A stretch of DNA of 64,000 bases from Collinsella aerofaciens (GCF_015553355.1 NZ_JADNGN010000004.1:30624-94623); one strand, 5' to 3'. Shown: positions 35,057 through 43,526, counted from the first letter of the stretch. Notes: a model not told the origin generated them from the sequence alone. Made by a program: numbers and translations.

Positions 35057-35184
35057 CGTTTTGCCATTTTGCCGTTCTGAACCAGTTTTTGCCGCTCATT
35101 GGATATAAATAGGTCACAGGCTCAGCATTTCGCGTTCCTTCTCTCCTTTTAGGTGTTGCCTGTTCGGTTTTGAAAGGAGAGATT

Positions 35185-35961
35185 ATGCCTCGATGCGCCC
35201 GCGCCGTTTCGCTCACCGGCTATTACCACGTCTTTGACCGTGGCAACTCCAAACAAATTATTTTTGAAGATGATTCTGACCGATATCGTTTCTTATCGGA
35301 CATCTCGGACAGGTTTGCACGCCATAAAGTGGCGGTGTTGGCTTGGTGCCTTATGGACAATCACTTCCATTTGATGATTGATGATCCATTTGACAATCTT
35401 TCAAAGGCAATGCAGTGTGCGTTGACAGCATATGCTAAGTATTTCAACGGGAAAACGGGGAGAACGGGGCATCTGTTTGATAATCGCTATTCGCGGGTCG
35501 CGGTTGAGTCGGACGTGCAGGCGGTGCAGCTGCTCGACTATATTCATCTCAATCCCGTGAAGGGTGCGCTTGACTCGCTCGAGGCGTACCGCTGGTCAAG
35601 CTATAAGGCGTATCAGCTGGGCTATGATCCCTTTGACATCTGTGATGCGGCCCCTATGCTCGATATTGTCGGAGGCTCCCGTTGCTATTGCGAGCATCTC
35701 GAGGAAGTTGCTGGGCGCATCTGGGCAATGGAGGTTCTTCCACGCCGGCGGATCTCCGATGAGGAGGCCCTTTCCGTTGCGCGCGAAGTTCTGCCGAGCA
35801 TAGATCCTGCGCTGCTCAAGGCCCTGCCACGCCCCGAACGCGATGCCTGCCTGCTGAGGCTCAGACGGGCACATCTCACGGTTAAGCAAATTGCTCGTAT
35901 CACCGGTATCGGCGCCACGAGCGTGACCAAGGCAACTGCAGGCTGGAAGGATGCAGCGTGA
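35185..35961 (+). CDS. REP-associated tyrosine transposase (Y1_Tnp domain)
   Basis: HUH single-strand transposase: the HxH metal motif is MDNHFHLM (His60, His62) and the catalytic tyrosine is Tyr83 or Tyr86 in LTAYAKYFN; GHLFDNRYSRVAV and LLDYIHLNPVKGAL are typical of the RAYT/TnpA-REP family. The 258-aa product has about 75 extra C-terminal residues with a helix-turn-helix-like end (LTVKQIARITGIGATSVTKA). ATG 35185 follows AAAGGAGA. The first half has AT-rich codons, the second half host-like ones. Probably intact. Confidence 0.88.
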   Translation: MPRCARAVSLTGYYHVFDRGNSKQIIFEDDSDRYRFLSDISDRFARHKVAVLAWCLMDNHFHLMIDDPFDNLSKAMQCALTAYAKYFNGKTGRTGHLFDNRYSRVAVESDVQAVQLLDYIHLNPVKGALDSLEAYRWSSYKAYQLGYDPFDICDAAPMLDIVGGSRCYCEHLEEVAGRIWAMEVLPRRRISDEEALSVAREVLPSIDPALLKALPRPERDACLLRLRRAHLTVKQIARITGIGATSVTKATAGWKDAA

Positions 35962-36002
35962 GGCAGGGGCCGGAGTCAGTCGGTGCGCCGCATACGTACG
36001 TC

Positions 36003-36055
36003 ATGTCTGTCCCCAATGCGTGAAAACACTCATGTAAGTCTGTCCCCAATGAGTG
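36003..36055 (-). repeat. right 53-bp inverted repeat of the Y1 transposase element
   Basis: Inverse partner of 35004-35056 with four mismatches. It contains CTGTCCCCAATG twice and ends directly at the T run of the rpmB terminator. Confidence 0.85.
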
Positions 36056-36088
36056 CAAAAAAGCGCCCTCCGTAGGGGAGGGCGCCTT
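36056..36088 (-). terminator. rpmB terminator
   Basis: Read on the minus strand, GGCGCCCTCC and GGAGGGCGC form a stem followed by six T. The transposon end lies immediately beyond it. Confidence 0.85.
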
Positions 36089-36157
36089 TGGTAAGTTCTA
36101 TATGAACGCGAGGTCTTTGACCCGGAGAGTCCGAGGTACTTGTTGGTAAGACCTTAT

Positions 36158-36346
36158 TTAGGAGCGCGCAACCTTGCCGGACTTGAGGCAGGTGGAGCAA
36201 ACGTTCATCTTGCGACGGTGACCATCGACGACGACGTAGACGCGCTGGATGTTGGGGCGGAACTTACGGTTGGTGACGCGGTGAGAGTGGCTGATGGAGC
36301 GACCGGCAACGGGGTGCTTACCGCAAACTTCGCAAACTTTGGACAT
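36158..36346 (-). CDS. rpmB: 50S ribosomal protein L28
   Basis: Large-subunit protein bL28, 62 aa. It keeps two CxxC pairs (CEVC at 5-8 and CSTC) of the zinc-binding form and the blocks GRSISHSHRVTNRKFRPNIQ and VDGHRRKMNVC. ATG at 36346 is chosen because AAGGAGGG lies just before it; an in-frame ATG 48 nt further upstream lacks a site. It is a single-gene unit with its own promoter and terminator. Confidence 0.97.
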   Translation of the reverse strand: MSKVCEVCGKHPVAGRSISHSHRVTNRKFRPNIQRVYVVVDGHRRKMNVCSTCLKSGKVARS

Positions 36347-36515
36347 AACTGACCCTCCTTGGGCGACAAACGAACATGTCGCGTTAACAAACAAGCCTGA
36401 ACTATAGCACAGAAGTCGCTCCCTGTGCGCAATCTACACAGAGATATTCCTCTTTTGGCGATAGTGCCCACGCTACGGCCCTGGACGTAGATCCGATTTG
36501 CGTGCAGCAGAGGGG

Positions 36516-36544
36516 ATTATGCCAGCTCGTGCGTGTGTTTTCAA
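36516..36544 (-). promoter_or_regulatory. rpmB promoter
   Basis: On the minus strand TTGAAA and CATAAT are separated by 17 nt. It gives a 5' leader of about 160 nt before rpmB. Confidence 0.65.
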
Positions 36545-36668
36545 GCTCGTCCCACAAATATATATAGGTTTATGGAGCATTGGGCTCCGTTTACGGATTG
36601 CTCTGTATTTATGCTCGCAATTAAGCCCGAGGTTGGCTACACTATCCCTTGACCATTAAAGGGGTACG

Positions 36669-36758
36669 AGATGCCCACATGGAATTACATAGCTGCCAAA
36701 GAGCAGCCTTTCCTGTGGGTGTCTGGTCCGCTTTAAGCGGTCGGGCATCTATTTTTTT
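36669..36758 (+). promoter_or_regulatory. attenuator-like leader of the pyr operon
   Basis: AGATGCCC (36669-36676) pairs with GGGCATCT (36743-36750), followed by a seven-T run: a terminator closing helix. The CCC of the left arm can instead pair in CCCACA/TGTGGG (36674-36679 with 36714-36719), which holds the inner hairpin GCTGC-CAAAGA-GCAGC. The two folds exclude each other. The PyrR binding-loop consensus of Bacillus was not found. Confidence 0.65.
36671..36736 (+). CDS. possible 21-residue leader peptide upstream of pyrR
   Basis: An ATG 7 nt after AAAGGGG opens a 21-codon frame (MPTWNYIAAK..., ending ...VSGPL) with TAA at 36734. The start codon lies in the left arm of the predicted terminator and the stop is 6 nt before the right arm. 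A ribosome at the stop would cover the right arm and allow read-through, as in the E. coli pyrBI leader. The frame could also be a chance one; only the start context and position support it. Confidence 0.5.
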   Translation: MPTWNYIAAKEQPFLWVSGPL

Positions 36759-36776
36759 GACTGTGTCAGCAGTCAA
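36757..36776 (+). other. hairpin before the pyrR ribosome binding site
   Basis: TTGACTG and CAGTCAA form a perfect 7-bp stem around TGTCAG, 8 nt upstream of the AGGAAGGAG of pyrR. It could modulate translation. Confidence 0.5.
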
Positions 36777-36785
36777 GACATGTGA

Positions 36786-37382
<597 letters not shown>

Positions 37383-37386
37383 TACC

Positions 37387-38331
37387 GTGGCGTTCAACCA
37401 TAAGCACCTGATCGACATTACCGAGTACTCCGAAGAGGACATCAAGCTCATCCTCGAGACTGCCAAGGCGTTCTCCGAGGTTAACGAGCGTGCGATCAAG
37501 AAGGTCCCTACGCTCAAGGGCAAGACCATCGTCAACATGTTCAACGAGCCCTCGACGCGCACCCGTAGCTCCTTCGAGCTCGCCGAGAAGCGTCTTTCGG
37601 CCGACAGCCTCAACTTTGGCGGCTCCTCGACCTCCACGGTCAAGGGCGAGAGCCTCGTCGATACCGTCGAGACCCTCAACGCCTATAAGATCGACTGCAT
37701 CGTTGTGCGCGACAAGCACGCCGGCGCTCCCTACATCGTCACGCAGAACTCGCCCGCGAGCGTCATCTGCGCCGGTGACGGCAAGCACAACCACCCCACG
37801 CAGGCCCTGCTCGACCTGTACACCATCTGGGAGCACAAGGGTGACTTCCACGGTCTGAAGGTCGCCGTCGTCGGCGATATCGCGCATTCCCGCGTCTGCG
37901 GCTCGCTGATCCCCGCCCTTAAGATCATGGGCTGCGAGACCTACGCCGTCGCCCCCGGCACGCTGCTGCCGCCGTCGCCCGAGGTCCTGGGCTGCGACCA
38001 CGTGACGAGCGATCTTGATTCCGTCCTGCCCGAGCTGGACGTCGTCTACATGCTGCGCGTTCAGCAGGAGCGCCTCGAGGGTGCCCCGTTCCCGACCATT
38101 CGCGAGTACCACAAGCTCTTCGGCCTGACCAAGGACCGCGAGAAGCTCATGAAGCCCGACGCGATCATCTGCCACCCGGGCCCCATCAACCGCGGCGTCG
38201 AGTTCGACTCCTATATGGCCGACCACCCGCAACGCTCCGTCATCCTGGAGCAGGTCTACGCCGGTATCTGCGTGCGTATGGCTATCCTGTATCTGCTGCT
38301 TGGAGGTGCCGATAATGGCCTTACTTCTTAA
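37387..38331 (+). CDS. pyrB: aspartate carbamoyltransferase catalytic subunit
   Basis: Condenses carbamoyl phosphate and aspartate. The carbamoyl-phosphate motif is FNEPSTRTRSSFE and the aspartate-binding block is HPTQALLDLYTI. Length 314 aa. GTG 37387 is preferred; GGAGG lies 11 nt upstream, and a GTG at 37375 overlaps that site. It starts 4 nt after pyrR and overlaps pyrC by 17 nt. No pyrI regulatory subunit is present. Confidence 0.97.
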   Translation: MAFNHKHLIDITEYSEEDIKLILETAKAFSEVNERAIKKVPTLKGKTIVNMFNEPSTRTRSSFELAEKRLSADSLNFGGSSTSTVKGESLVDTVETLNAYKIDCIVVRDKHAGAPYIVTQNSPASVICAGDGKHNHPTQALLDLYTIWEHKGDFHGLKVAVVGDIAHSRVCGSLIPALKIMGCETYAVAPGTLLPPSPEVLGCDHVTSDLDSVLPELDVVYMLRVQQERLEGAPFPTIREYHKLFGLTKDREKLMKPDAIICHPGPINRGVEFDSYMADHPQRSVILEQVYAGICVRMAILYLLLGGADNGLTS

Positions 38332-39604
38332 GAATGCCCACGTCGTCGACCCGTCCGTCGAGCTTGACGGTGTCGTTGACGTCCTGATTGACGGCGACAA
38401 GATCGCCGAGGTCGGCGAGAATCTCGCCGTCGATGGAGCCGAGGTCCGCGACCTTTCCGGCAAGTACCTCGTCCCTGGCCTGGTGGATATGCACGTTCAC
38501 CTTCGCGAGCCCGGCTACGAGGTCAAAGAGGACATCGAGAGCGGCACCCGCGCAGCTGCCAAGGGCGGCTTTACCGGCGTGTGCGCCATGCCCAACACCG
38601 ATCCCGTCACCGATAACGGCACCGTCGTGGAGTTCGTCAAGTCTCGCGCTGCCGAGGTCGGTCACTGCCGCGTCTATCCGTCGGGCGCCATGACCCGCGG
38701 TCTTAAGGGTGAGGCCATGTCCGAGATGGGCGATATGGTCGCCCACGGCGCCGTCGCCTTCACCGACGACGGTCGCGGCGTGCAGGGCGCGGGTATGCTC
38801 CGTCGCTGCATGGACTACGGCAAGATGTTCGGCAAGGTCTTTATGAGCCATTGCCAGGACGAGGACCTGGTCGGCCACGGCCAGATCAACGAGGGCAAGG
38901 TCTCGACCCGTCTGGCTCTCGAGGGCTGGCCGGCTGCCGGCGAGGAGCTCCAGATCGCCCGCGACATCGAGATCGCCAAGCTGACCGGTGCCAAGCTGCA
39001 CATCCAGCACATCTCCACCGCTCACGGTCTCGAGCTCGTGCGTGCCGGTAAGGCCGCTGGCGTCCAGGTGACCTGCGAGGCCACCCCGCACCACATGTTT
39101 CTGACCGAGAACGACTTGGACGAGACCTACAACACCTCGCTCAAGGTCAATCCGCCGCTGCGCACCGAGGAGGATGCCGAGGCCATCCGTCAGGGCGTCA
39201 TCGACGGCACCGTCGACGTTATCGTCACCGATCACGCTCCTCACACCCCGTGGGAGAAGGCCCGTGAGTTCGAGCTTGCGCCCTTTGGTATGATCGGCCT
39301 CGAGACCTCGCTGTCGCTCGTACTCACCGAGCTGGTCAACACGGGCAAGATGAGCATGGGCCGCATGGTCGAGCTCATGGCCATCAAGCCGCGTGAGATC
39401 CTGGGTCTCGACCAGGTTCAGGTCAAGGCGGGCTCCGTTGCCGACCTGACCGTGTTCGACGCGTCCGCCACCTGGACGGTTGGCGAGGACGGTTACGAGT
39501 CGCGCGCCGAGAACTCCGGTTTTGCCGGCCGCACGCTCACCGGTCGTGCCACCGATGTGTTTGTCGGCGGTAAGCAGACGCTTGCCGACGGCTGCATCTG
39601 CTAG
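38315..39604 (+). CDS. pyrC: dihydroorotase
   Basis: Zinc amidohydrolase that cyclises carbamoyl aspartate. Metal ligands His60 and His62 sit in LVDMHVHLREPG; the catalytic Asp is in VIVTDHAPHTPWEK. Length 429 aa marks class I (PyrC of Gram-positive bacteria). ATG 38315 follows GGAGGTG within pyrB. A terminator-like hairpin follows before pyrK. Confidence 0.97.
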   Translation: MALLLKNAHVVDPSVELDGVVDVLIDGDKIAEVGENLAVDGAEVRDLSGKYLVPGLVDMHVHLREPGYEVKEDIESGTRAAAKGGFTGVCAMPNTDPVTDNGTVVEFVKSRAAEVGHCRVYPSGAMTRGLKGEAMSEMGDMVAHGAVAFTDDGRGVQGAGMLRRCMDYGKMFGKVFMSHCQDEDLVGHGQINEGKVSTRLALEGWPAAGEELQIARDIEIAKLTGAKLHIQHISTAHGLELVRAGKAAGVQVTCEATPHHMFLTENDLDETYNTSLKVNPPLRTEEDAEAIRQGVIDGTVDVIVTDHAPHTPWEKAREFELAPFGMIGLETSLSLVLTELVNTGKMSMGRMVELMAIKPREILGLDQVQVKAGSVADLTVFDASATWTVGEDGYESRAENSGFAGRTLTGRATDVFVGGKQTLADGCIC

Positions 39605-39624
39605 CATAGCCTTATCGCTTTTGT

Positions 39625-39655
39625 GCGCGGCGCCCTTGCGGTGCCGCGCTTTCTG
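39625..39655 (+). terminator. terminator-like hairpin between pyrC and pyrK
   Basis: GCGCGGC and GCCGCGC form a perfect 7-bp stem around 11 nt, followed by TTTCTG. It may reduce expression of pyrKDF relative to pyrRBC. Confidence 0.55.
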
Positions 39656-39696
39656 TTCGTTTGGACCATGCAACCGCATGGGGGATTGGAGCGTCT

Positions 39697-40488
39697 ATGC
39701 CCACACCTTCCACTGCACGCATGCACGACTTCGAGGTCGTCTCGAACCGGGAGATTGCCGACGGCATCTTCTCGCTCGTCATCTCGGCCCCCAAGCTTGC
39801 AAGTGCGCTCAAGCCCGGTCAGTTTGTGAACATCGCCGTACCCGGCGATGCGTCCTCGCTGCTTCGCGTGCCCCTGAGCTACTACCGCGCCGACGCCGAG
39901 GCTGGCACCGTCGAGCTGTGGTACGCCGTCGTGGGCGACGATACCCGTCGTTTGTCCCAGATGGGCCCTGGCTCCACCTCTAACCTGCTGGGCCCCGGTG
40001 GCCGTGGCTGGATGGTACCCGAGGGCACCAGGAAGGCCCTGCTCGTCGCCGGTGGCATCGGTGTTCCGCCCGTGCTGTGCCTTGCCGACAAGCTTGCCGA
40101 GCAGGGTGTAGCCGTCGACGTGTGCCTGGGCTTTGGCACCGCGTCCAAGGCCGTGGGCGTCGATGAGTTCCGCGCGATGTGCGATACGGTTAACGTGTGC
40201 ACCGATGATGGCACGCTGGGCACGCACGGTTTTTGCACCGACCCGGCAGCCGAGCTGCTCGGCGAGGGCGGCTACGACTATGTGGCCAGCTGCGGCCCCG
40301 CCGTCATGATGAAGAAGGTCGCCGCCGCTGCCGCCGAGGCCGGCGCGTACTGCGAGGTGTCGCTCGAGCGCATGATGAGCTGCGGCTTTGGCGCCTGCAA
40401 CACCTGCAATGTCGAGACGGTCGACGGTATGAAGGGCGCCTGCATGTGCGGCCCCGTGTTCGATGCTTCCAAGGTGGTGGTCTTCTAG
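39697..40488 (+). CDS. pyrK: dihydroorotate dehydrogenase B, electron transfer subunit
   Basis: FAD/2Fe-2S subunit that passes electrons from PyrD to NAD. The FAD-binding barrel (PGQFVNIAV, LRVPLSYYRAD), the nucleotide-binding Rossmann part (LLVAGGIGVPPVLCLA) and the C-terminal cluster-binding Cys block (CGFGACNTCN ... CMCG) are all present. ATG 39697 is 5 nt after GGAG. Length 263 aa. Its stop overlaps pyrD by 1 nt. Confidence 0.96.
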   Translation: MPTPSTARMHDFEVVSNREIADGIFSLVISAPKLASALKPGQFVNIAVPGDASSLLRVPLSYYRADAEAGTVELWYAVVGDDTRRLSQMGPGSTSNLLGPGGRGWMVPEGTRKALLVAGGIGVPPVLCLADKLAEQGVAVDVCLGFGTASKAVGVDEFRAMCDTVNVCTDDGTLGTHGFCTDPAAELLGEGGYDYVASCGPAVMMKKVAAAAAEAGAYCEVSLERMMSCGFGACNTCNVETVDGMKGACMCGPVFDASKVVVF

Positions 40489-41411
40489 TGGGTACCGTGA
40501 ACATGGCCGTCGATTTCGGCGGCGTCAAGATGCAAAACCCCATCAACACCGCAGCCGGTACCTTTGGCTACGGCTGGCAGTTCCAGAACTTCTTTGATGT
40601 CTCCCAGCTGGGTGCCATCACCACCAAGGGTTGCGCTGCCGAGCCCTGGCCCGGCAATCCCGCGCCCCGCATGGCCGAGATTCCCGGCGGTATGATCAAC
40701 TCCGTGGGCCTTCAGAACCCCGGCGTGGCCGCCTTTGCCCGCGAGTCCGGTCCGTGGCTCGAACAGCTGTCCAAGGACGGCTGCCAGGTCATCTGTCAGG
40801 TTGCCGGCCACTCCGTTGACGAGTTTGTCCGCGCACTCGAGATGTATGTCGAGCTGTGCCCCTGGGCTGCCGGCTACGAGATCAACGTGAGCTGCCCTAA
40901 TATCGCCGCCGGCGGTGCCGCCATGGGCTCCACGCCCGAGGGCGCCTCTTCCGTTATGGCTGCCTGCCGCAAGGTGACCGATAAGCCGCTGTTCGTGAAG
41001 ATGGCTCCGGTCAACGTCGCCGAGATCGCCAAGGCCCTCGAGGCTGCCGGCGCCGACGGCCTTTCAGTCATCAACTCCATTCAGGGCATGGCCATCGACG
41101 TCCATACCCGCAAGTCCCGCGTGGCCAAGCCCAAGGGCGGCCTTTCGGGCCCGCTGTGCCACCACATCGCCGTGCGCATGGTCTGGGAGGTTGCCCAGGC
41201 CGTCGATATCCCCATCAACGGTGTCGGCGGTGTCATGACCGGCGAGGATGCGGCTGAGTTTATCCTGGCCGGCGCCACCTGCGTGTCGGTCGGCATGGCC
41301 AACTTCGTCGATCCGTGCGCTTCGCTCAAGATCGCGCATGAGCTCGAGGCCTGGGCCGAGTCCCAGGGCGTGAAGGACATCAACGAGCTGGTAGGTGCTT
41401 TCGAATGCTAG
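40488..41411 (+). CDS. pyrD: dihydroorotate dehydrogenase B, catalytic subunit
   Basis: Class 1B FMN enzyme oxidising dihydroorotate with NAD through PyrK. The barrel starts at VDFGGVKMQNPINTAAGTFGYG; the catalytic Cys is in EINVSCPNIAAGG, and FVKMAPVNVAEIA and GVGGVMTGEDAAEF bind FMN. GTG 40488 overlaps the pyrK stop and is about 7 nt after AAGGTGGTGG; ATG 40503 is the alternative. Length 307 aa. Confidence 0.96.
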   Translation: MGTVNMAVDFGGVKMQNPINTAAGTFGYGWQFQNFFDVSQLGAITTKGCAAEPWPGNPAPRMAEIPGGMINSVGLQNPGVAAFARESGPWLEQLSKDGCQVICQVAGHSVDEFVRALEMYVELCPWAAGYEINVSCPNIAAGGAAMGSTPEGASSVMAACRKVTDKPLFVKMAPVNVAEIAKALEAAGADGLSVINSIQGMAIDVHTRKSRVAKPKGGLSGPLCHHIAVRMVWEVAQAVDIPINGVGGVMTGEDAAEFILAGATCVSVGMANFVDPCASLKIAHELEAWAESQGVKDINELVGAFEC

Positions 41412-42121
41412 AGACCGATGCCCGCGACCGCGTTATCGTCGCCCTCGACTGCGACCGTGAGCGTGCGCTCGAGCTCGCCCATGAGCTTTCGGGCCATGCC
41501 GCTTGGCTCAAAGTTGGCATGACGCTCTATTACGCTGAGGGCCCCGAGATCGTCAAGACCTTTAAGGACCTGGGCTTTAAGGTCTTCCTTGACCTTAAGT
41601 TCCATGATATTCCGCATCAGGTTCGCGGTGCCGCCCGTTCGGCCTCGCTTGCTGGTGCCGACCTGCTTTCGGTTCACGGCTTGGGTTCGGGCGCCATGCT
41701 CGCTGCCTGCCGCGAGGGTGCCGAGGAGGCGCGCGAGGACCGCGCCAAGCTCGTCGCCATCACCGTGCTCACGAGCATGAATCAGGATGCCTTGAGCGAG
41801 ATTGGCGTCGAGTCGCCGGTGGCCGAGGAGGCCGCCCGCCTGGCAAAGCTCGCTCAGGCCAACGGCATCGATGGCATCGTGTGCTCGCCGATGGAGGCTC
41901 ACGACATGCGTGAGCTGCTGGGTCCTGATGCCCTGATCGTGACTCCGGGTGTGCGTCCGGTAGGCGCCGCCCTTGGTGACCAGTCCCGCGTGGCGACGCC
42001 TTCCCAGGCTATCGAGCGTGGCGCCAGCCACATTGTGGTGGGCCGTCCCATCACCGGTGCCGACGATCCGGTTGCCGCCTTTGACGCTATCGTCGCCGAG
42101 CTGGTCGAAAACGTCGCGTAA
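41405..42121 (+). CDS. pyrF: orotidine 5'-phosphate decarboxylase
   Basis: Last step to UMP. The catalytic Asp-Lys-Asp array is in FLDLKFHDIPHQVRGA, and the phosphate site is PGVRPVG ... GRPIT. Length 238 aa. The ATG lies within the last codons of pyrD. pyrE and carAB are not in this window and must be elsewhere. Confidence 0.97.
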   Translation: MLETDARDRVIVALDCDRERALELAHELSGHAAWLKVGMTLYYAEGPEIVKTFKDLGFKVFLDLKFHDIPHQVRGAARSASLAGADLLSVHGLGSGAMLAACREGAEEAREDRAKLVAITVLTSMNQDALSEIGVESPVAEEAARLAKLAQANGIDGIVCSPMEAHDMRELLGPDALIVTPGVRPVGAALGDQSRVATPSQAIERGASHIVVGRPITGADDPVAAFDAIVAELVENVA

Positions 42122-42166
42122 AAGATTCCCCTAAGTCACCACTTTTGGGTCTCATTAGCACAAAAT

Positions 42167-42224
42167 AGCCCCTGTGCCTGCGTAAACTTTCCCATCCTTT
42201 GTGTGGAATCGCAGGTCAGGGGCT
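42167..42224 (+). other. long inverted repeat after pyrF
   Basis: AGCCCCTG-TG-CCTGCG pairs with CGCAGG-T-CAGGGGCT across a 27-nt loop. It may end the pyr transcript, although only TTAACTTT follows. Confidence 0.5.
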
Positions 42225-42243
42225 TAACTTTGGGCGCAGTATA

Positions 42244-42272
42244 TTGCACTTTTTGCGGGTATCGTCTAACCT
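42244..42272 (+). promoter_or_regulatory. candidate mIHF promoter
   Basis: TTGCAC (42244-42249) and TAACCT (42267-42272) are 17 nt apart. The -10 lies in the loop of the TGCGGGT/ACCCGCA inverted repeat (42254-42283). Confidence 0.5.
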
Positions 42273-42360
42273 ATGGACCCGCAATTGGGCATTTTGTACG
42301 TTCTACGTGCTAAAATGCCAATTATTGAATCAGATATAACCCAACTATTTGGAGGTACGA

Positions 42361-42669
42361 ATGGCACTCCCTCAGCTTACCGATGAGCAGCGTAAGCAGG
42401 CTCTTGAGAAGGCTGCTGCCGCACGTCACGCCCGCGCTGAGCTTCGCGAGCAGATCAAGAAGGGTGAGAAGTCCCTCGAGTCCGTGCTCAACTCCGATGA
42501 CCCCATCGCTTCCCGCATGAAGGTTTCCACCCTCATCGAGTCTCTTCCTGGTTATGGCAAGGCCAAGGCCGCCAAGATCATGGAGGAGCTCGGCATCTCC
42601 GCTACCCGTCGCGTTCAGGGCCTTGGCGTCCGTCAGCGCGAGCAGCTCCTCGAGCAGCTGACCAAATAA
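42361..42669 (+). CDS. mihF: actinobacterial integration host factor mIHF
   Basis: Nucleoid-associated DNA-binding protein of Actinomycetota. The 102-aa product shows the family start ALPQLTDEQRKQALEKAA, the VSTLIESLPGYGKAKAAKIM helix-two-turn-helix region and the C-terminal GLGVRQREQLLEQL. ATG 42361 follows GGAGG. Its location directly before gmk and rpoZ is the standard actinobacterial context and the best phylum-level marker in the window. Confidence 0.95.
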   Translation: MALPQLTDEQRKQALEKAAAARHARAELREQIKKGEKSLESVLNSDDPIASRMKVSTLIESLPGYGKAKAAKIMEELGISATRRVQGLGVRQREQLLEQLTK

Positions 42670-43239
42670 GTGAGCGCTCAGGATTCAAAGCTCTTTGTGA
42701 TTTCTGGACCGTCAGGCGCGGGCAAGGGCACGCTCGTCACTCGTGTGCGCGAGCGTCGCTCTAACCTGGGCCTGACGGTTTCGGCTACCACGCGAGCCCC
42801 ACGCAAAGGCGAGGTCGATGGCGTCAATTACTTTTTCCTGACGCGTGAGGAGTTCGACCGCCGCGTGGCAAACGGTGAGTTTGTTGAGTGGGCCGAGGTC
42901 CACGGTAACTGCTACGGCACGTTGGTGAGCGAGGTTCAGTCCAAGCTCGCCTCTGGTTCGTCTCTCATCTTGGAGATCGATGTCCAGGGTGCCCTGCAGG
43001 TGAAGGAGCGTTTCCCCGAGGCCGTGCTGATCTTTATCAAGCCGCCTTCGCTTGAGGTACTCCGCGAGCGTCTAGTCGGTCGCGGTACCGAGACGCCCGA
43101 GACGATTGAGCTGCGTATGGCAAACGCTGCCGATGAGCTTGCCCTTGCCGACCGCTACGACGACGTAGTGGTTAATGACGATCTCGACCGCGCGACCGAT
43201 GAGCTCGTTCGCGTTCTCGATATGCATGAAAGGATCTGA
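42670..43239 (+). CDS. gmk: guanylate kinase
   Basis: Phosphorylates GMP and dGMP. The P-loop is SGPSGAGKGT at about 12-21; SATTRAPRKGEVDGVNYFFLT binds GMP. Length 189 aa. The GTG start directly abuts the mIHF stop, so the two are translationally coupled. rpoZ follows after 5 nt. Confidence 0.97.
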   Translation: MSAQDSKLFVISGPSGAGKGTLVTRVRERRSNLGLTVSATTRAPRKGEVDGVNYFFLTREEFDRRVANGEFVEWAEVHGNCYGTLVSEVQSKLASGSSLILEIDVQGALQVKERFPEAVLIFIKPPSLEVLRERLVGRGTETPETIELRMANAADELALADRYDDVVVNDDLDRATDELVRVLDMHERI

Positions 43240-43244
43240 GGTCC

Positions 43245-43526
43245 GTGTCCGTTGTAAAGCCTTGCATTGACGATCTTCTGGAGAAGACCGATCACAACCG
43301 CTTCCTGCTCGCTTCGCTTGCTTCCAAGCGCGCCTGCGACATCAATAGCATGCTGCGTGGCCAGCACAACCGCGTGCTTGCCGTCCAGGATGTCGATGAC
43401 ATCACCATCGGGCTTTCCGGTGCCGATACCATCTCGATGGCTATGGACGAGATTGTCGACGGCGACATCTCTTACGACGAGGCCCGTTATGAGAAGGCGC
43501 TCGGCCACAAGGTTGCTGAAGCCTAA
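43245..43526 (+). CDS. rpoZ: DNA-directed RNA polymerase omega subunit
   Basis: Small RNA polymerase assembly subunit. The 93-aa product has the omega-type segments CIDDLLEKTDHNRFLLASLASKRA and, less clearly, a downstream helix; the C-terminal part (ITIGLSGADTISMAMDEI, ISYDEARYEKALG) is divergent. GTG 43245 is 5 nt after gmk. Identification relies on the RFLLASLASKRA block and on the gmk-rpoZ pairing. Confidence 0.85.
   Translation: MSVVKPCIDDLLEKTDHNRFLLASLASKRACDINSMLRGQHNRVLAVQDVDDITIGLSGADTISMAMDEIVDGDISYDEARYEKALGHKVAEA

Larger units (their letters stand above)
35004..36055. mobile_element. Y1/REP-type transposase element with 53-bp inverted repeats
   Basis: A single-gene element of about 1.05 kb inserted between the adhE promoter and the rpmB terminator. 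Inverted ends of this length are not the rule for IS200/IS605 elements, which use subterminal hairpins, but REP-associated transposases are flanked by inverted REP sequences. No target-site duplication is obvious. The 5' half is more AT-rich than its surroundings. Confidence 0.75.

Noticed and set aside
42657-42669. Third copy of the competence motif (reverse complement of TTTGGTCAGCT) at the end of mIHF
   Set aside because: It is coding sequence (QLTK stop), lacks the second TTTGGT unit and is not before a competence gene.
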